From: an uncultured Pseudomonadota bacterium
Lineage (GTDB): Bacteria; Pseudomonadota; Alphaproteobacteria; RF32; CAG-239
Length of the DNA: 36,454 nt
Direction: 5' to 3'
Assembly (NCBI GenBank): GCA_949290295.1
Contig: CASERH010000011.1
Location: 1-36,454, forward strand
Shown: positions 1 to 7,768 of the stretch, piece by piece
Numbering within the stretch: position 1 is the stretch's first letter
How the letters are laid out: every line of letters begins with the position of its first letter
Position numbers and translations under genes: made by a program
The notes under the pieces: generated by a model
What the model saw: only the letters and a program-made list of their open reading frames with translations
Database searches by the model: none
Told to the model about the DNA's origin: nothing

Positions 1-38
1 TCTTCCCCACAAAGCGAAGCTTTGTTAATATCCCTATA

Positions 39-63
39 ACCACCCTTAAAGGGTGGTTTTTTA
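39..63 (+). terminator. Intrinsic terminator of an upstream gene
   Basis: A short GC-rich stem (ACCACCC paired with GGGTGGT around a TTAAA-type loop) is followed by a T-run. It would end a plus-strand transcript entering from the left of the window. No coding sequence for that transcript is visible in the first 38 bases. Confidence 0.7.
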
Positions 64-141
64 TGGTGCCTTAGAAGTAGACCGCTCGAACTTACACAAG
101 GTGGAAAATTATACTGAGATAAAACAATGTTGCTAAAAATG

Positions 142-170
142 TAGACACCAACAAAAAAGCATTTTATATT
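142..170 (+). promoter_or_regulatory. Candidate sigma70-type promoter of mutY
   Basis: TAGACA (142-147) and TATATT (165-170) are separated by 17 bp. Transcription would begin around 176-178, right at the mutY ATG at 179, implying a leaderless or nearly leaderless mRNA. This fits the absence of a Shine-Dalgarno sequence upstream of that ATG. It is a pattern match only. Confidence 0.45.
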
Positions 171-178
171 CTCGCATT

Positions 179-1168
179 ATGAAAAACTCAAATCTTTCGA
201 CATTACTTTTAGAATGGTATCAAAGACACGGACGAGATTTGCCATGGCGTGAAAAAGGCGGTGCCCACCATGATCCATACGCAGTCTTAATCTCTGAGGT
301 AATGCTACAACAAACAACTGTTGCAACGGTTATTCCCTACTTTGAAAGATTCATGAAGAGATTTCCAACCATTCAGTCCTTGGCACAGGCCTCCATAGAA
401 GAAGTATACCAATATTGGCAAGGCCTGGGTTATTACACGAGAGCTCGCTCCTTGCACGCAACCGCACAAATTATTGCAAAACAAGGATGGCCGCAAACCT
501 TAAAAGATGCTCTCAAGCTTAAAGGCCTCGGCCCCTACACGGCAGCCAGCTTTTTGGCTCTGGCTTTTAACCACCCAGAAACCGTGGTTGATGGCAATGT
601 CATCAGAATTATCTGCAGATTACATCACTTAAAACAACCGGTTAAAGAAATTCTTCCCCAAATCCATGAGCTGGCAGAAAAGATTACCGATAAAAAAAAT
701 CCGGCAGACTATGCCTCTGCCATCATGGATTTAGGAGCCCTCATCTGCACGCCTAAAAATCCGCAGTGTTTGCTTTGTCCATGGCAAAAACATTGCCAAT
801 CCTTTGGTAAAGAAGATATTGAAGAAATTCCTCTACGCAAACAGCCCCAAAAGATTGAAAAAAAAGGATTCGTTTATCTCATTTTTAATTCTAAAAAAGA
901 AATTTTCATCCGTAAACGCACCGAGAAAGGACTATTATCAGGCCTTTGGGAATTTCCATGGGATGATAACCTCACCCCACACCCCAACACTCAAAAAACT
1001 GACAACTCCGTCACCCACATTTTCACGCACATCAAGCTGACACTTCAAATTAGCATTTGCCACACAAACACTCTGCCAATGAAGGGAGTTTTTGTATTGC
1101 CTTCCCGCCTTCAAAACTACCCCATGTCTACACTGATGAAGAAAATAATAAAAACGGCCAAGCTTTAA
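179..1168 (+). CDS. mutY: A/G-specific adenine DNA glycosylase MutY
   Basis: Removes adenine mispaired with 8-oxoguanine or G in base-excision repair. The 329-aa protein has the HhH-GPD fold: catalytic Glu40 in SEVMLQQT, a helix-hairpin-helix around LKGLGPYTA (residues 114-122), and catalytic Asp138 in VVDGNV. Cys190, 197, 200 and 206 form the C-x6-C-x2-C-x5-C [4Fe-4S] motif. The remaining ~115 residues correspond to the NUDIX-like 8-oxoG recognition domain. Length is slightly below the usual ~350. The ATG at 179 leaves only a few residues before the conserved LLEWYQRHGRDLPWR start, so it is probably correct, although no ribosome-binding site precedes it. Confidence 0.96.
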   Translation: MKNSNLSTLLLEWYQRHGRDLPWREKGGAHHDPYAVLISEVMLQQTTVATVIPYFERFMKRFPTIQSLAQASIEEVYQYWQGLGYYTRARSLHATAQIIAKQGWPQTLKDALKLKGLGPYTAASFLALAFNHPETVVDGNVIRIICRLHHLKQPVKEILPQIHELAEKITDKKNPADYASAIMDLGALICTPKNPQCLLCPWQKHCQSFGKEDIEEIPLRKQPQKIEKKGFVYLIFNSKKEIFIRKRTEKGLLSGLWEFPWDDNLTPHPNTQKTDNSVTHIFTHIKLTLQISICHTNTLPMKGVFVLPSRLQNYPMSTLMKKIIKTAKL

Positions 1169-1265
1169 ACATACCCACTTATACGAAATATCTGATTCTT
1201 TTTACTGGAAAAATTTTTCAAATCCGTTTATAATAGATACTGTAATTCCACAAAGGAGGGCTCAC

Positions 1266-1442
1266 ATGGAATATATAGAAACCACGTTAGAAAGCCTAAA
1301 AATTCAGCATGCACAGCTAGATTCCGCCATCAGGGAGGAAGAGAGCCATGTCTGGAAAAACATGATAAGAATTGAGCAGCTCAAGAAAGAAAAGCTTCGC
1401 AAAAAAGATGAATTACTCAGAAGAACTCTGCAAGCACAATAA
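1266..1442 (+). CDS. Small DUF465 (YdcH-like) protein
   Basis: A 58-aa ORF beginning ATGGAATATATAG. The AAGGAGG at 1253-1259 is a near-perfect Shine-Dalgarno, and TATAAT at 1229-1234 could be the -10 of its promoter, though the -35 is poor. The protein is highly charged and helical: an N-terminal helix (ETTLESLKIQHAQLDSAIREEE) and a Lys/Arg-rich second helix ending KLRKKDELLRRTL. This two-helix layout and the K-L-R-x-K-D-E-[IL] motif match the DUF465/YdcH family, whose function is unknown. It sits between mutY and a strong terminator and is probably monocistronic. Confidence 0.8.
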   Translation: MEYIETTLESLKIQHAQLDSAIREEESHVWKNMIRIEQLKKEKLRKKDELLRRTLQAQ

Positions 1443-1462
1443 CTAATTCTCTCCTCAAAAAG

Positions 1463-1500
1463 AAACGGCCTCCATCCACCAAATTTGAGGCCGTTTTTTA
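1463..1500 (+). terminator. Strong intrinsic terminator, probably bidirectional
   Basis: A 10-bp stem AAACGGCCTC (1463-1472) / GAGGCCGTTT (1487-1496) is followed by T-rich sequence on the plus strand. On the minus strand the run after the stem is also T-rich, so it can serve both the DUF465 gene and the convergent EAL-like operon that ends at 1504. Confidence 0.85.
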
Positions 1501-1503
1501 TTT

Positions 1504-2766
1504 CTATTTCACACTGAAAATCGTTTTAGGCGCGTGCTGGCTAAGAAGCCTTTGTACATAGCGCCCCTGATAAAGATTAATCCCCAAAGAGTTTCCAACC
1601 TCCACGGCCTTAGGATCATCAATACGGCACAAAATCATTTTTGCCCGCTCAGCTTTGTTGACATAATCCATAAAATGCTTATCCTCGTGAATCACATCCA
1701 TAAAAGAGGGATGCCAAATAATCTTCATCAAATCGCAATTAAGATTCGCCCGATTAAGATATTTCAACTTATCAACCGTAATGCCGTCAATACAAACCTT
1801 ATATCCCCTGGCCTGGGCGAAAGTTTTTGCCAAAATAAAAGACTTGATATCGCTAAAGATATCAACCAGCTGCAACTCCAAAATAATGCTGGAACGCATA
1901 GAAACATTAATATTATCATCAAAAGCCAAAAAATCATCAGACAAAATGGTTGAGACGTTGATATTGACACTGAAATTGCCGATAAGCGAACCGTCATCGT
2001 GGCGGCTGATAGTTTCCAGAACCCTTTTATCCAGAGTTTCGCTCAAAGACAAAAACAACCAAGGATTAGATGTCAAATCAACATCCGGCAGCAACATTTC
2101 TCTCAAATCCGGAATAGAAACATAAACTTCCTCAAACACGCGTTGCGGCACTGACTTTCCGATAATGGCACAAATAGCCTGACGGCGAATAAAACTTGAG
2201 AAATCAGCCACCGACAATATTTTCTGCACTTTGGCCAACATCTCCGGAGTTAAGTTGCGTTTAACTTTTTTGTTGCTGGTGTTAAAAACGGAAATAGGGG
2301 TTGTTCTGGGCAATCCTGAGGGCTTTTTTTGTTCTGGCAACGGCTCTTGCATCACTTTTCTAATTTTAGCTCGCAATTCATCTTTTTGGGTTGCCAAATC
2401 AAAGATCTGAGCAAACTTAATTTGCTCAAGATCCTCTGCATCCTTCAGCAACGGATCATCATGAAAAAGAAAGCGCACCTTAACCAGACAAGATAAGACC
2501 TCATCATGGCATTTCTTATTAAACACCACAATCAAATCATCATTATGCAGAGAAAAAGTGGCAGCCTCCGCCATTGGAGAAAGAGCCGCAAAAGTATCCA
2601 AAAGTGCCTGCCTGTTAACGGCCTTAAGGTTTTGATTTTGTAGCATATGGACACTCAAATAGAGAGCTTCTAAAACACGCCCTTCTTTTTCGGCTTTTTT
2701 AAGATGTTCAAAAATCAATACATCTCGTCTCACCATATGATAATCAGACTGTTTTTCGAGCATCAT
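1504..2766 (-). CDS. Degenerate EAL-domain protein (downstream paralogue)
   Basis: A 420-aa protein with a C-terminal half recognisable as an EAL-like fold: NINVSTILSDDFLAF, IILELQLVDIF, YKVCIDGITVDKLKYLNRANLNCDLMKIIWHP and LGINLYQGRYV follow the order of EAL blocks. The catalytic set is eroded. The EAL signature itself is missing, the DD pair is reduced to one Asp, and the late AEGVE-type block reads CRIDDPKA. It is therefore probably not an active c-di-GMP phosphodiesterase; ligand binding or protein interaction are possible roles. The N-terminal ~190 residues are not recognised; no membrane segment or signal peptide is seen. It starts 2 bp after the stop of the upstream paralogue, so the two are co-transcribed. 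Confidence 0.7.
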   Translation of the reverse strand: MMLEKQSDYHMVRRDVLIFEHLKKAEKEGRVLEALYLSVHMLQNQNLKAVNRQALLDTFAALSPMAEAATFSLHNDDLIVVFNKKCHDEVLSCLVKVRFLFHDDPLLKDAEDLEQIKFAQIFDLATQKDELRAKIRKVMQEPLPEQKKPSGLPRTTPISVFNTSNKKVKRNLTPEMLAKVQKILSVADFSSFIRRQAICAIIGKSVPQRVFEEVYVSIPDLREMLLPDVDLTSNPWLFLSLSETLDKRVLETISRHDDGSLIGNFSVNINVSTILSDDFLAFDDNINVSMRSSIILELQLVDIFSDIKSFILAKTFAQARGYKVCIDGITVDKLKYLNRANLNCDLMKIIWHPSFMDVIHEDKHFMDYVNKAERAKMILCRIDDPKAVEVGNSLGINLYQGRYVQRLLSQHAPKTIFSVK

Positions 2767-2768
2767 TT

Positions 2769-4046
2769 TTATCCCAACAACTTCTCCAAATATTCTTTAT
2801 CAAAGCACCCATCGCGAAACTCTCCGGCAATCAAGCGTCTGCGTTTTAAGCAATCTTCCGTCTTGCACCTGGAGGCGTAAGGGCATTGCGCTTTAATCAA
2901 AGATACTTCTAATTTATCAATATAGGGTCCTTGGAAATTGCGAATTCCATACCCCACTCCCCAACGCATGGCGTTTTCATCTTTGCATTTGGCCAAAATG
3001 ATATTATCTGCACCAAAATCATCAATAAATTGTTTTAGATTCTGATTTTTGGGTTCAAGGGACATCATCGGATCCCAGAATATTTTGATCATATCCGGCT
3101 GCAGACGAGAGATATTGAGCATTTTGAGCATTTCCGGAGAAGTCGCGTCAATCAATATTTTATGTTCGCCGCGGTGCAAGACCTCTTTGGCCTCAAAATA
3201 AAGATTAAGGCTATTAAAAACATCCATCATTTGAACTTCGGCAACAATTCTTTGCTCCGGGCGCAAAACATTTTTGGCAAAGTTAACAAACTCCTCTGAG
3301 AATACGGAAGAAAGATTGAGATTAAGCCCGATATGCTGCGGCCAATTTTTAATATCGGCAAACATAAAAGAAGAAATTGTTTTTTTATCCAACGCCTGAG
3401 TCAGGTAGAGAAACAACCACTTATTAGCAGTCAGATCAATATCTGCATCATAAAGACGGCTCAAATCCTTAACCGCCACAAAAAATTCCTGAAACAGCGT
3501 TTGAAACTTATTGGCGCTCTCGATTCTGACAACGCTCTGATGTTTGACCAACTCGGTGATATTGACATTATTAAGTTGCTCAATCACGCCATCAATTTGC
3601 GAAGCTTCCACCGGATATTTATAAGCAGATAAATCAGGTAATTGAGATGTTTCCATCATCTCTTCAATGTGGCGGTAGAGTTCGGCAAAATCATCGGGAA
3701 ATTCATAAAGTCTTGCAAACTCGCTCATATCCTGCGCGTAGAGGATCGGATCACTGGCCAGGCCGGCCCGCAATTTTGTGACCGCATCATCAACCGTTGT
3801 CTGGGTAATATTTTTGCCCAAGATGGCAAAATCACCGTTACTCAAGATAAACATCATGCCATAGGCAGCCCCCACCAAGTCATCAAACAACTTGGCAATA
3901 ATCTTTACAAATGCAGGGTGCCTGTTTTTGGGTTTAAGCTTAGAAACATTGACATACAGAACCGAATAAGAAGACTGACTGCGAGCGATTCTGTCCAATG
4001 CATCCAGCAAAGCTTTTTCAGCACCAAATTTCCCAGCTTTAGCCAT
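2769..4046 (-). CDS. Degenerate EAL-domain protein (upstream paralogue, Cys-rich tail)
   Basis: A 425-aa paralogue of the next gene with the same layout. An unassigned N-terminal half is followed by EAL-like blocks GLNLNLSSVFSEEFVNF, IVAEVQMMDVF, HKILIDATSPEMLKMLNISRLQPDMIKIFWDP and VGYGIRNFQGPYID. Key acidic catalytic residues are missing, so phosphodiesterase activity is unlikely. Unlike its neighbour it ends in a cysteine-containing tail (CPYASRCKTEDCLKRRRLIAGEFRDGC) that could bind a metal. It is the first gene of a two-gene minus-strand operon and is divergent from the hydrogenase operon across a 196-bp gap. No signal peptide or transmembrane helix is seen. Confidence 0.7.
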   Translation of the reverse strand: MAKAGKFGAEKALLDALDRIARSQSSYSVLYVNVSKLKPKNRHPAFVKIIAKLFDDLVGAAYGMMFILSNGDFAILGKNITQTTVDDAVTKLRAGLASDPILYAQDMSEFARLYEFPDDFAELYRHIEEMMETSQLPDLSAYKYPVEASQIDGVIEQLNNVNITELVKHQSVVRIESANKFQTLFQEFFVAVKDLSRLYDADIDLTANKWLFLYLTQALDKKTISSFMFADIKNWPQHIGLNLNLSSVFSEEFVNFAKNVLRPEQRIVAEVQMMDVFNSLNLYFEAKEVLHRGEHKILIDATSPEMLKMLNISRLQPDMIKIFWDPMMSLEPKNQNLKQFIDDFGADNIILAKCKDENAMRWGVGYGIRNFQGPYIDKLEVSLIKAQCPYASRCKTEDCLKRRRLIAGEFRDGCFDKEYLEKLLG

Positions 4047-4180
4047 TTAACCTGATACGCCTTTCTCAAAAAATTACGTTTATCATAAACTTGCTTTAAG
4101 GCAAGAGCAAGTAAATATCACAATTTTTCCTAGCCTAAAATGATTGGAGCATTAAATTTTTCAAAAGAGCAAAGTAAATA

Positions 4181-4208
4181 TTGCGTTTTAGAGTCGTTGT
4201 TATATAAT
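4181..4208 (+). promoter_or_regulatory. Sigma70-type promoter of the hydrogenase operon
   Basis: TTGCGT (4181-4186) and TATAAT (4203-4208) are separated by 16 bp, about 35 bp upstream of the first start codon at 4243. The rest of the divergent intergenic region (4047-4180) is AT-rich. I looked for an FNR-type TTGAT-N4-ATCAA site there and found none that is convincing. Confidence 0.6.
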
Positions 4209-4242
4209 TTAAGATAAGTGTTTAGGCGCAAGGGAGGACAAA

Positions 4243-4485
4243 ATGGCATCGACAATCAAAATTTGCATGGGCAGCTCCTGCTTTGCCCGCGGCAACTCCA
4301 AAAACCTACAAACGATTCAAAAATTCATTGAAAAAAATCACCTGGATGCAGAAATTGAGCTTGAGGGCCTTCGCTGTTGCGATAAATGCGCCAAAGGTCC
4401 CAACATCATGATTGACGATGTTGAATACAACAACATCGACAGCGGAACACTGCTTGATATCCTGGAAAAACATTTCAAAAAATAA
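4243..4485 (+). CDS. NuoE-like [2Fe-2S] thioredoxin-fold ferredoxin
   Basis: An 80-aa single-domain protein. It has CMGSSC (C-x4-C) at residues 8-13 and a second pair within RCCDKC that can be read as C-x3-C, the spacing of the NuoE/HoxE/HydC [2Fe-2S] family. Such small proteins pass electrons between pyridine-nucleotide or ferredoxin modules and [FeFe]-hydrogenases. It opens the operon behind a strong AGGGAGG Shine-Dalgarno (4231-4237) and lies 26 bp upstream of the HydS-like gene. From memory, gene order from here to 9229 resembles the Thermoanaerobacterium hfs locus; this was not checked by alignment. Confidence 0.85.
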   Translation: MASTIKICMGSSCFARGNSKNLQTIQKFIEKNHLDAEIELEGLRCCDKCAKGPNIMIDDVEYNNIDSGTLLDILEKHFKK

Positions 4486-4511
4486 GACTATTTTCATAGG
4501 GAGCCCCAAGA

Positions 4512-6293
4512 ATGTCCAATCGAGATTACCCCCTGCATACGGTAAAAACAGATTGCCAAGATTGCTACAAATGTGTTCGCCGCTGCCCGGTCAAAGCCAT
4601 CAAGATTGAGGACAACTCAGCCATGATTGTGCCGGATTTGTGCATAGCCTGCGGCACCTGCTATAAAGTTTGCCCGGCCAAAGCCAAGCAACCCCGAAAC
4701 GACCTCACAAGAGCCAAGTTTTTGGCCTCTTCAGGCAAAGAAATATATGTTTCTTTAGCCCCGTCTTGGATTACAGAATTTCCCGAATATACAGCAGAAC
4801 AAATGATTGCCGCCATTCGCCGTCTTGGGATTCGCGGAGTAAGCGAAACCGCCCTCGGAGCCCAGGAAGTCACCAGCAAAACGGTAGAGATCTTGCAAAA
4901 ATCTGCCGCCAAGGGTGAGAAGAAATTGTTTATATCCACTGCCTGCCCGGCCGTTGTTGAATATGTGGAAAAATACCTTCCGGAGCTAACGCCGAATTTA
5001 GCCCCTGTTTCTTCGCCTTTGCTGGCGCATTGCCGAATGTTAAAAGATAAATTCGGCAGCCAGATAGAAACCATTTTCATTGGGCCTTGCATTGCCAAAA
5101 AACTTGAAGCCGACAGACACCCAGACTTATTGAGCCTGGCCATAAGCTTTACGGACCTGCGCCAATGGTTCAAAGACGAGGGGATAGATCCTGCACAGAC
5201 AAAACCAGGTGTTTTTGATGTTTTTGTCTTGGATAAAGCCAAAGAAGGCACGGCCTACCCCATAGAAGGCGGTATGCTGGAAACCATTCGCGCTCACAAG
5301 CTTTCCGATGATATTTATACCTCGCAAATAACCGGCATTTACAGCATTCAAGATGAGCTTTCCAACCTCAAGCCAGAAGAGATGGAGCGCCCCACCTTTT
5401 TAGAATGTCTGGCCTGCTATGGCGGTTGTATATCAGGTCCCTGCACCAGCAATAGAGCCCCCGGCCTACAAAAGCGCATGGAAATCTTGAAGAACGCTGT
5501 CTTCACGGAAGAATCCGGCAAGCGCAAACCTCAATACAACATTTCACTTGGCTACAAAGCCCAAAACAGCGTTGACACGGACCAAACATTCAGCGAAGCA
5601 GAAATCAGAAAAGTTCTGGCCAAGATAGGCAAGTTCTCGGTAGAAGATGAATTAAACTGTGGTGGTTGCGGTTATGATACCTGTCGTAACTTTGCCAAAG
5701 CCATGCTAGAAGGCAAGGCCGAACCGGACATGTGCGTATCTCACATGAAACAACAAGCGCAACGCAAGGCCAATGCTCTCATTCGCTGCATACCCTCCCC
5801 GATTGTCATTGTCGATGCCAAGCTCAACATCATAGAATACAACAACGAATTTCGGGACACTTTCTGGAATGAAGAAGAGCATGCTGATATTTATGACTAC
5901 AACAATCTCTATGGGGCAAACCTAAGAGATTTCATTAGCTTCACCAACTTGTTTTCAGCCTCATTGGAGTTAGAGCAAGATATTCACAAAGAACACGTCC
6001 GCCATGAAGACAAGCTGTTTGATGTCGTTGTATTTAATATTGATAAAAAACAAAGTGTTGGTGGCATTATAGAAGATGTCACCAATACCGAGATGCACAA
6101 AGAGCAGATTGCCGCCAAAGCCAGAGAGGTTATTCACAAAAACCTGGCTACCGTCCAACAAATAGCCTGCACACTGGGAGAACACATGGCAGAAACAGAG
6201 GTCTTACTGCGCTCAATAGCTAAAGACTACGCGGCAGAGGAAACGGAAGAGGCCAAGCTGAAAATTCGCACCAACTCAACCGAGGGAAAGTAG
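4512..6293 (+). CDS. HydS-type sensory [FeFe]-hydrogenase with PAS domain
   Basis: A 593-aa soluble protein. Two [4Fe-4S] motifs lie at residues 15-58 (CQDCYKCVRRCP and CIACGTCYKVCP). The H-cluster blocks follow: L1 STACPA (142-147), L2 GPCIAKKLE (191-199) and L3 ECLACYGGC (298-306). An extra Fe-S motif (CGGCGYDTC...C, about 383-408), a PAS domain (about 421-525) and a helical C-terminus complete it. In L1 the canonical TSCCP is TACP: the cluster-ligand Cys is kept but the proton-transfer Cys is Ala, and the usual Met residues of L2 and L3 are also absent. This pattern is known from sensory (group C) [FeFe]-hydrogenases, which turn over H2 slowly. It likely senses H2 or redox state and signals to the phosphatase encoded 4 bp downstream. 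Maturases are not in the window. Confidence 0.88.
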   Translation: MSNRDYPLHTVKTDCQDCYKCVRRCPVKAIKIEDNSAMIVPDLCIACGTCYKVCPAKAKQPRNDLTRAKFLASSGKEIYVSLAPSWITEFPEYTAEQMIAAIRRLGIRGVSETALGAQEVTSKTVEILQKSAAKGEKKLFISTACPAVVEYVEKYLPELTPNLAPVSSPLLAHCRMLKDKFGSQIETIFIGPCIAKKLEADRHPDLLSLAISFTDLRQWFKDEGIDPAQTKPGVFDVFVLDKAKEGTAYPIEGGMLETIRAHKLSDDIYTSQITGIYSIQDELSNLKPEEMERPTFLECLACYGGCISGPCTSNRAPGLQKRMEILKNAVFTEESGKRKPQYNISLGYKAQNSVDTDQTFSEAEIRKVLAKIGKFSVEDELNCGGCGYDTCRNFAKAMLEGKAEPDMCVSHMKQQAQRKANALIRCIPSPIVIVDAKLNIIEYNNEFRDTFWNEEEHADIYDYNNLYGANLRDFISFTNLFSASLELEQDIHKEHVRHEDKLFDVVVFNIDKKQSVGGIIEDVTNTEMHKEQIAAKAREVIHKNLATVQQIACTLGEHMAETEVLLRSIAKDYAAEETEEAKLKIRTNSTEGK

Positions 6294-6297
6294 CCAG

Positions 6298-7473
6298 ATG
6301 GAAGATTCGCTCTACATAGAGATCGGCACCGCCCAACAGCAAAAATACGGCGAAGACTGTTTTGGAGATACGATATATTCGAAAAAAATACCGCAAGAAC
6401 GCCGCATTATATCGATTCTTTCCGATGGCTTAGGCAGCGGAGTTAAGGCCAATATTTTATCATCCATGACAACGCGCATGGCTATGACATTTGTAGAAAG
6501 CAACATGGAACTGATGCATTCATCAGAGGTCATGATGGACGCCCTGCCCATTTGCCAGATTCGCAAGATTAGCTATGCCACGTTTTCGGTTGTAGACACG
6601 CAGCTAGACGGCAAGACCCGCATTTTTGAGATGGACAATCCGCCGTTTATGCTAATTCGCGGAGGCAAAGCCGTCAATGTGCGTTATCGGGAAATATCTT
6701 CTGAGAAATGGAAAGACCGCACCATAAACATCTCGCAAATGACCAACCAGGAAGAAGACCGAATAATCTTGATTTCAGACGGTGTCAGCCAGGCAGGTCT
6801 TGGCAACAGGCTTTATCCGTTGGGCTGGCAAAGGCAAGGATGCCTTAATTTTGCCATCGAAAAGATTCGCAAAAACCCACATATTTCAGCCCATGAGCTG
6901 GCCCATGCAATTGTGGCTGAAGCCCTGAGTAAAGAGGTGGGAGGCCACGCCGGAGATGATATCAGCTGTGTTGTCCTATATTTTCGCAAACCGCGCAAAC
7001 TTCTGGTTTTAACCGGCCCTCCGTTTGATGAGAACCGAGATAAGGAGTTTGCGGAGATGGTTGCAGACTATGACGGCAAGACAGCCATTTGCGGAGGAAC
7101 CACAGCCAACATAGTAGAAAGGGAATTATGCCTAAAATGTGAGATTGACAAAACCTCTTTTGACGATAAAATCCCTCTTTGCTCCAAGATGGAAGGGGTA
7201 GATTTGGTCACGGAAGGCATTTTGACCTTGACTGATGTGTATCGTATGCTAAAAGAAGGCATTGATACAGATAGAGACAACGGGGCAACTCGTTTAGCGA
7301 ACTTGCTTCTTGACAGCGATAAGATAGATTTTGTAGTTGGCACCAAAATCAACATCGCCCACCAAGATCCGAACCTGCCGATGGAACTGGAGATCAGACG
7401 CAACATCGTCAAAAAGATTTTCAGAATTTTGCAGGATAAATACTTAAAAGAAATTAGTATCAGATACATTTAG
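6298..7473 (+). CDS. SpoIIE/PP2C-family serine phosphatase
   Basis: A 391-aa protein. Residues 1 to about 230 form a SpoIIE-like PPM phosphatase: the metal-binding Asp blocks SDGLGSGVKAN, LISDGVSQAG and GGHAGDDISCVVL are all present, so it should be active. The C-terminal ~160 residues (from LLVLTGPPFDENRDKEF, including AICGGTTANIVERE) form a second domain that I do not recognise by name. The gene starts 4 bp after the HydS-like gene and is followed 14 bp later by a NuoE-like gene, so it is firmly inside the hydrogenase operon. The likely role, inferred from context, is the output of the PAS/H-cluster sensor, dephosphorylating an unknown partner. Confidence 0.87.
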   Translation: MEDSLYIEIGTAQQQKYGEDCFGDTIYSKKIPQERRIISILSDGLGSGVKANILSSMTTRMAMTFVESNMELMHSSEVMMDALPICQIRKISYATFSVVDTQLDGKTRIFEMDNPPFMLIRGGKAVNVRYREISSEKWKDRTINISQMTNQEEDRIILISDGVSQAGLGNRLYPLGWQRQGCLNFAIEKIRKNPHISAHELAHAIVAEALSKEVGGHAGDDISCVVLYFRKPRKLLVLTGPPFDENRDKEFAEMVADYDGKTAICGGTTANIVERELCLKCEIDKTSFDDKIPLCSKMEGVDLVTEGILTLTDVYRMLKEGIDTDRDNGATRLANLLLDSDKIDFVVGTKINIAHQDPNLPMELEIRRNIVKKIFRILQDKYLKEISIRYI

Positions 7474-7487
7474 AAAAGGACCAGGCC

Positions 7488-7748
7488 ATGAAAAAAATAA
7501 AAGTCAGAATCTGTGTAGGAACCTCTTGTTTTGTAATGGGGTCGGCCCAAATACAATCACTAGAGTTCAATGCGCCCTCAGACATTGCCGATGAGATAGA
7601 GATTGTGGAAGAACGCTGCATGAATTTGTGCAAAGACATCACCCGCAAGCGCAATCGCGGTCCTTTTGTGTATGTTGATGATGAGCTGATAGAAGAGGCC
7701 ACATACGAAAAAGTTGTTGCCAAGATTAGAGAGAAACTACAAAAATAA
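7488..7748 (+). CDS. Second NuoE-like [2Fe-2S] thioredoxin-fold protein
   Basis: An 86-aa protein with CVGTSC (C-x4-C) at residues 9-14 and CMNLC (C-x3-C) near residue 45, the four ligands of a NuoE-type [2Fe-2S] cluster. It is more typical in its second pair than the paralogue at 4243. It precedes the catalytic hydrogenase by 20 bp and has an AAAGGA Shine-Dalgarno. It probably acts as the small electron-transfer partner of that enzyme, while the first copy may serve the sensor; this split is inference. Confidence 0.87.
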   Translation: MKKIKVRICVGTSCFVMGSAQIQSLEFNAPSDIADEIEIVEERCMNLCKDITRKRNRGPFVYVDDELIEEATYEKVVAKIREKLQK

Positions 7749-7768
7749 TAAAAAGGTAAGAAAAGACT

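Noticed and set aside
1..38. End of another copy of the tandem repeat at the window start
   Set aside because: Only TCTTCCCC-type similarity to the repeat end is seen, too short to support a claim; the GAAGC-containing hairpin (CAAAGC/GCTTTG) is not in the repeat.
4512..6293. Second catalytic [FeFe]-hydrogenase
   Set aside because: The proton-transfer Cys in L1 is Ala and a PAS domain is attached, which fits a sensor rather than a high-turnover enzyme.
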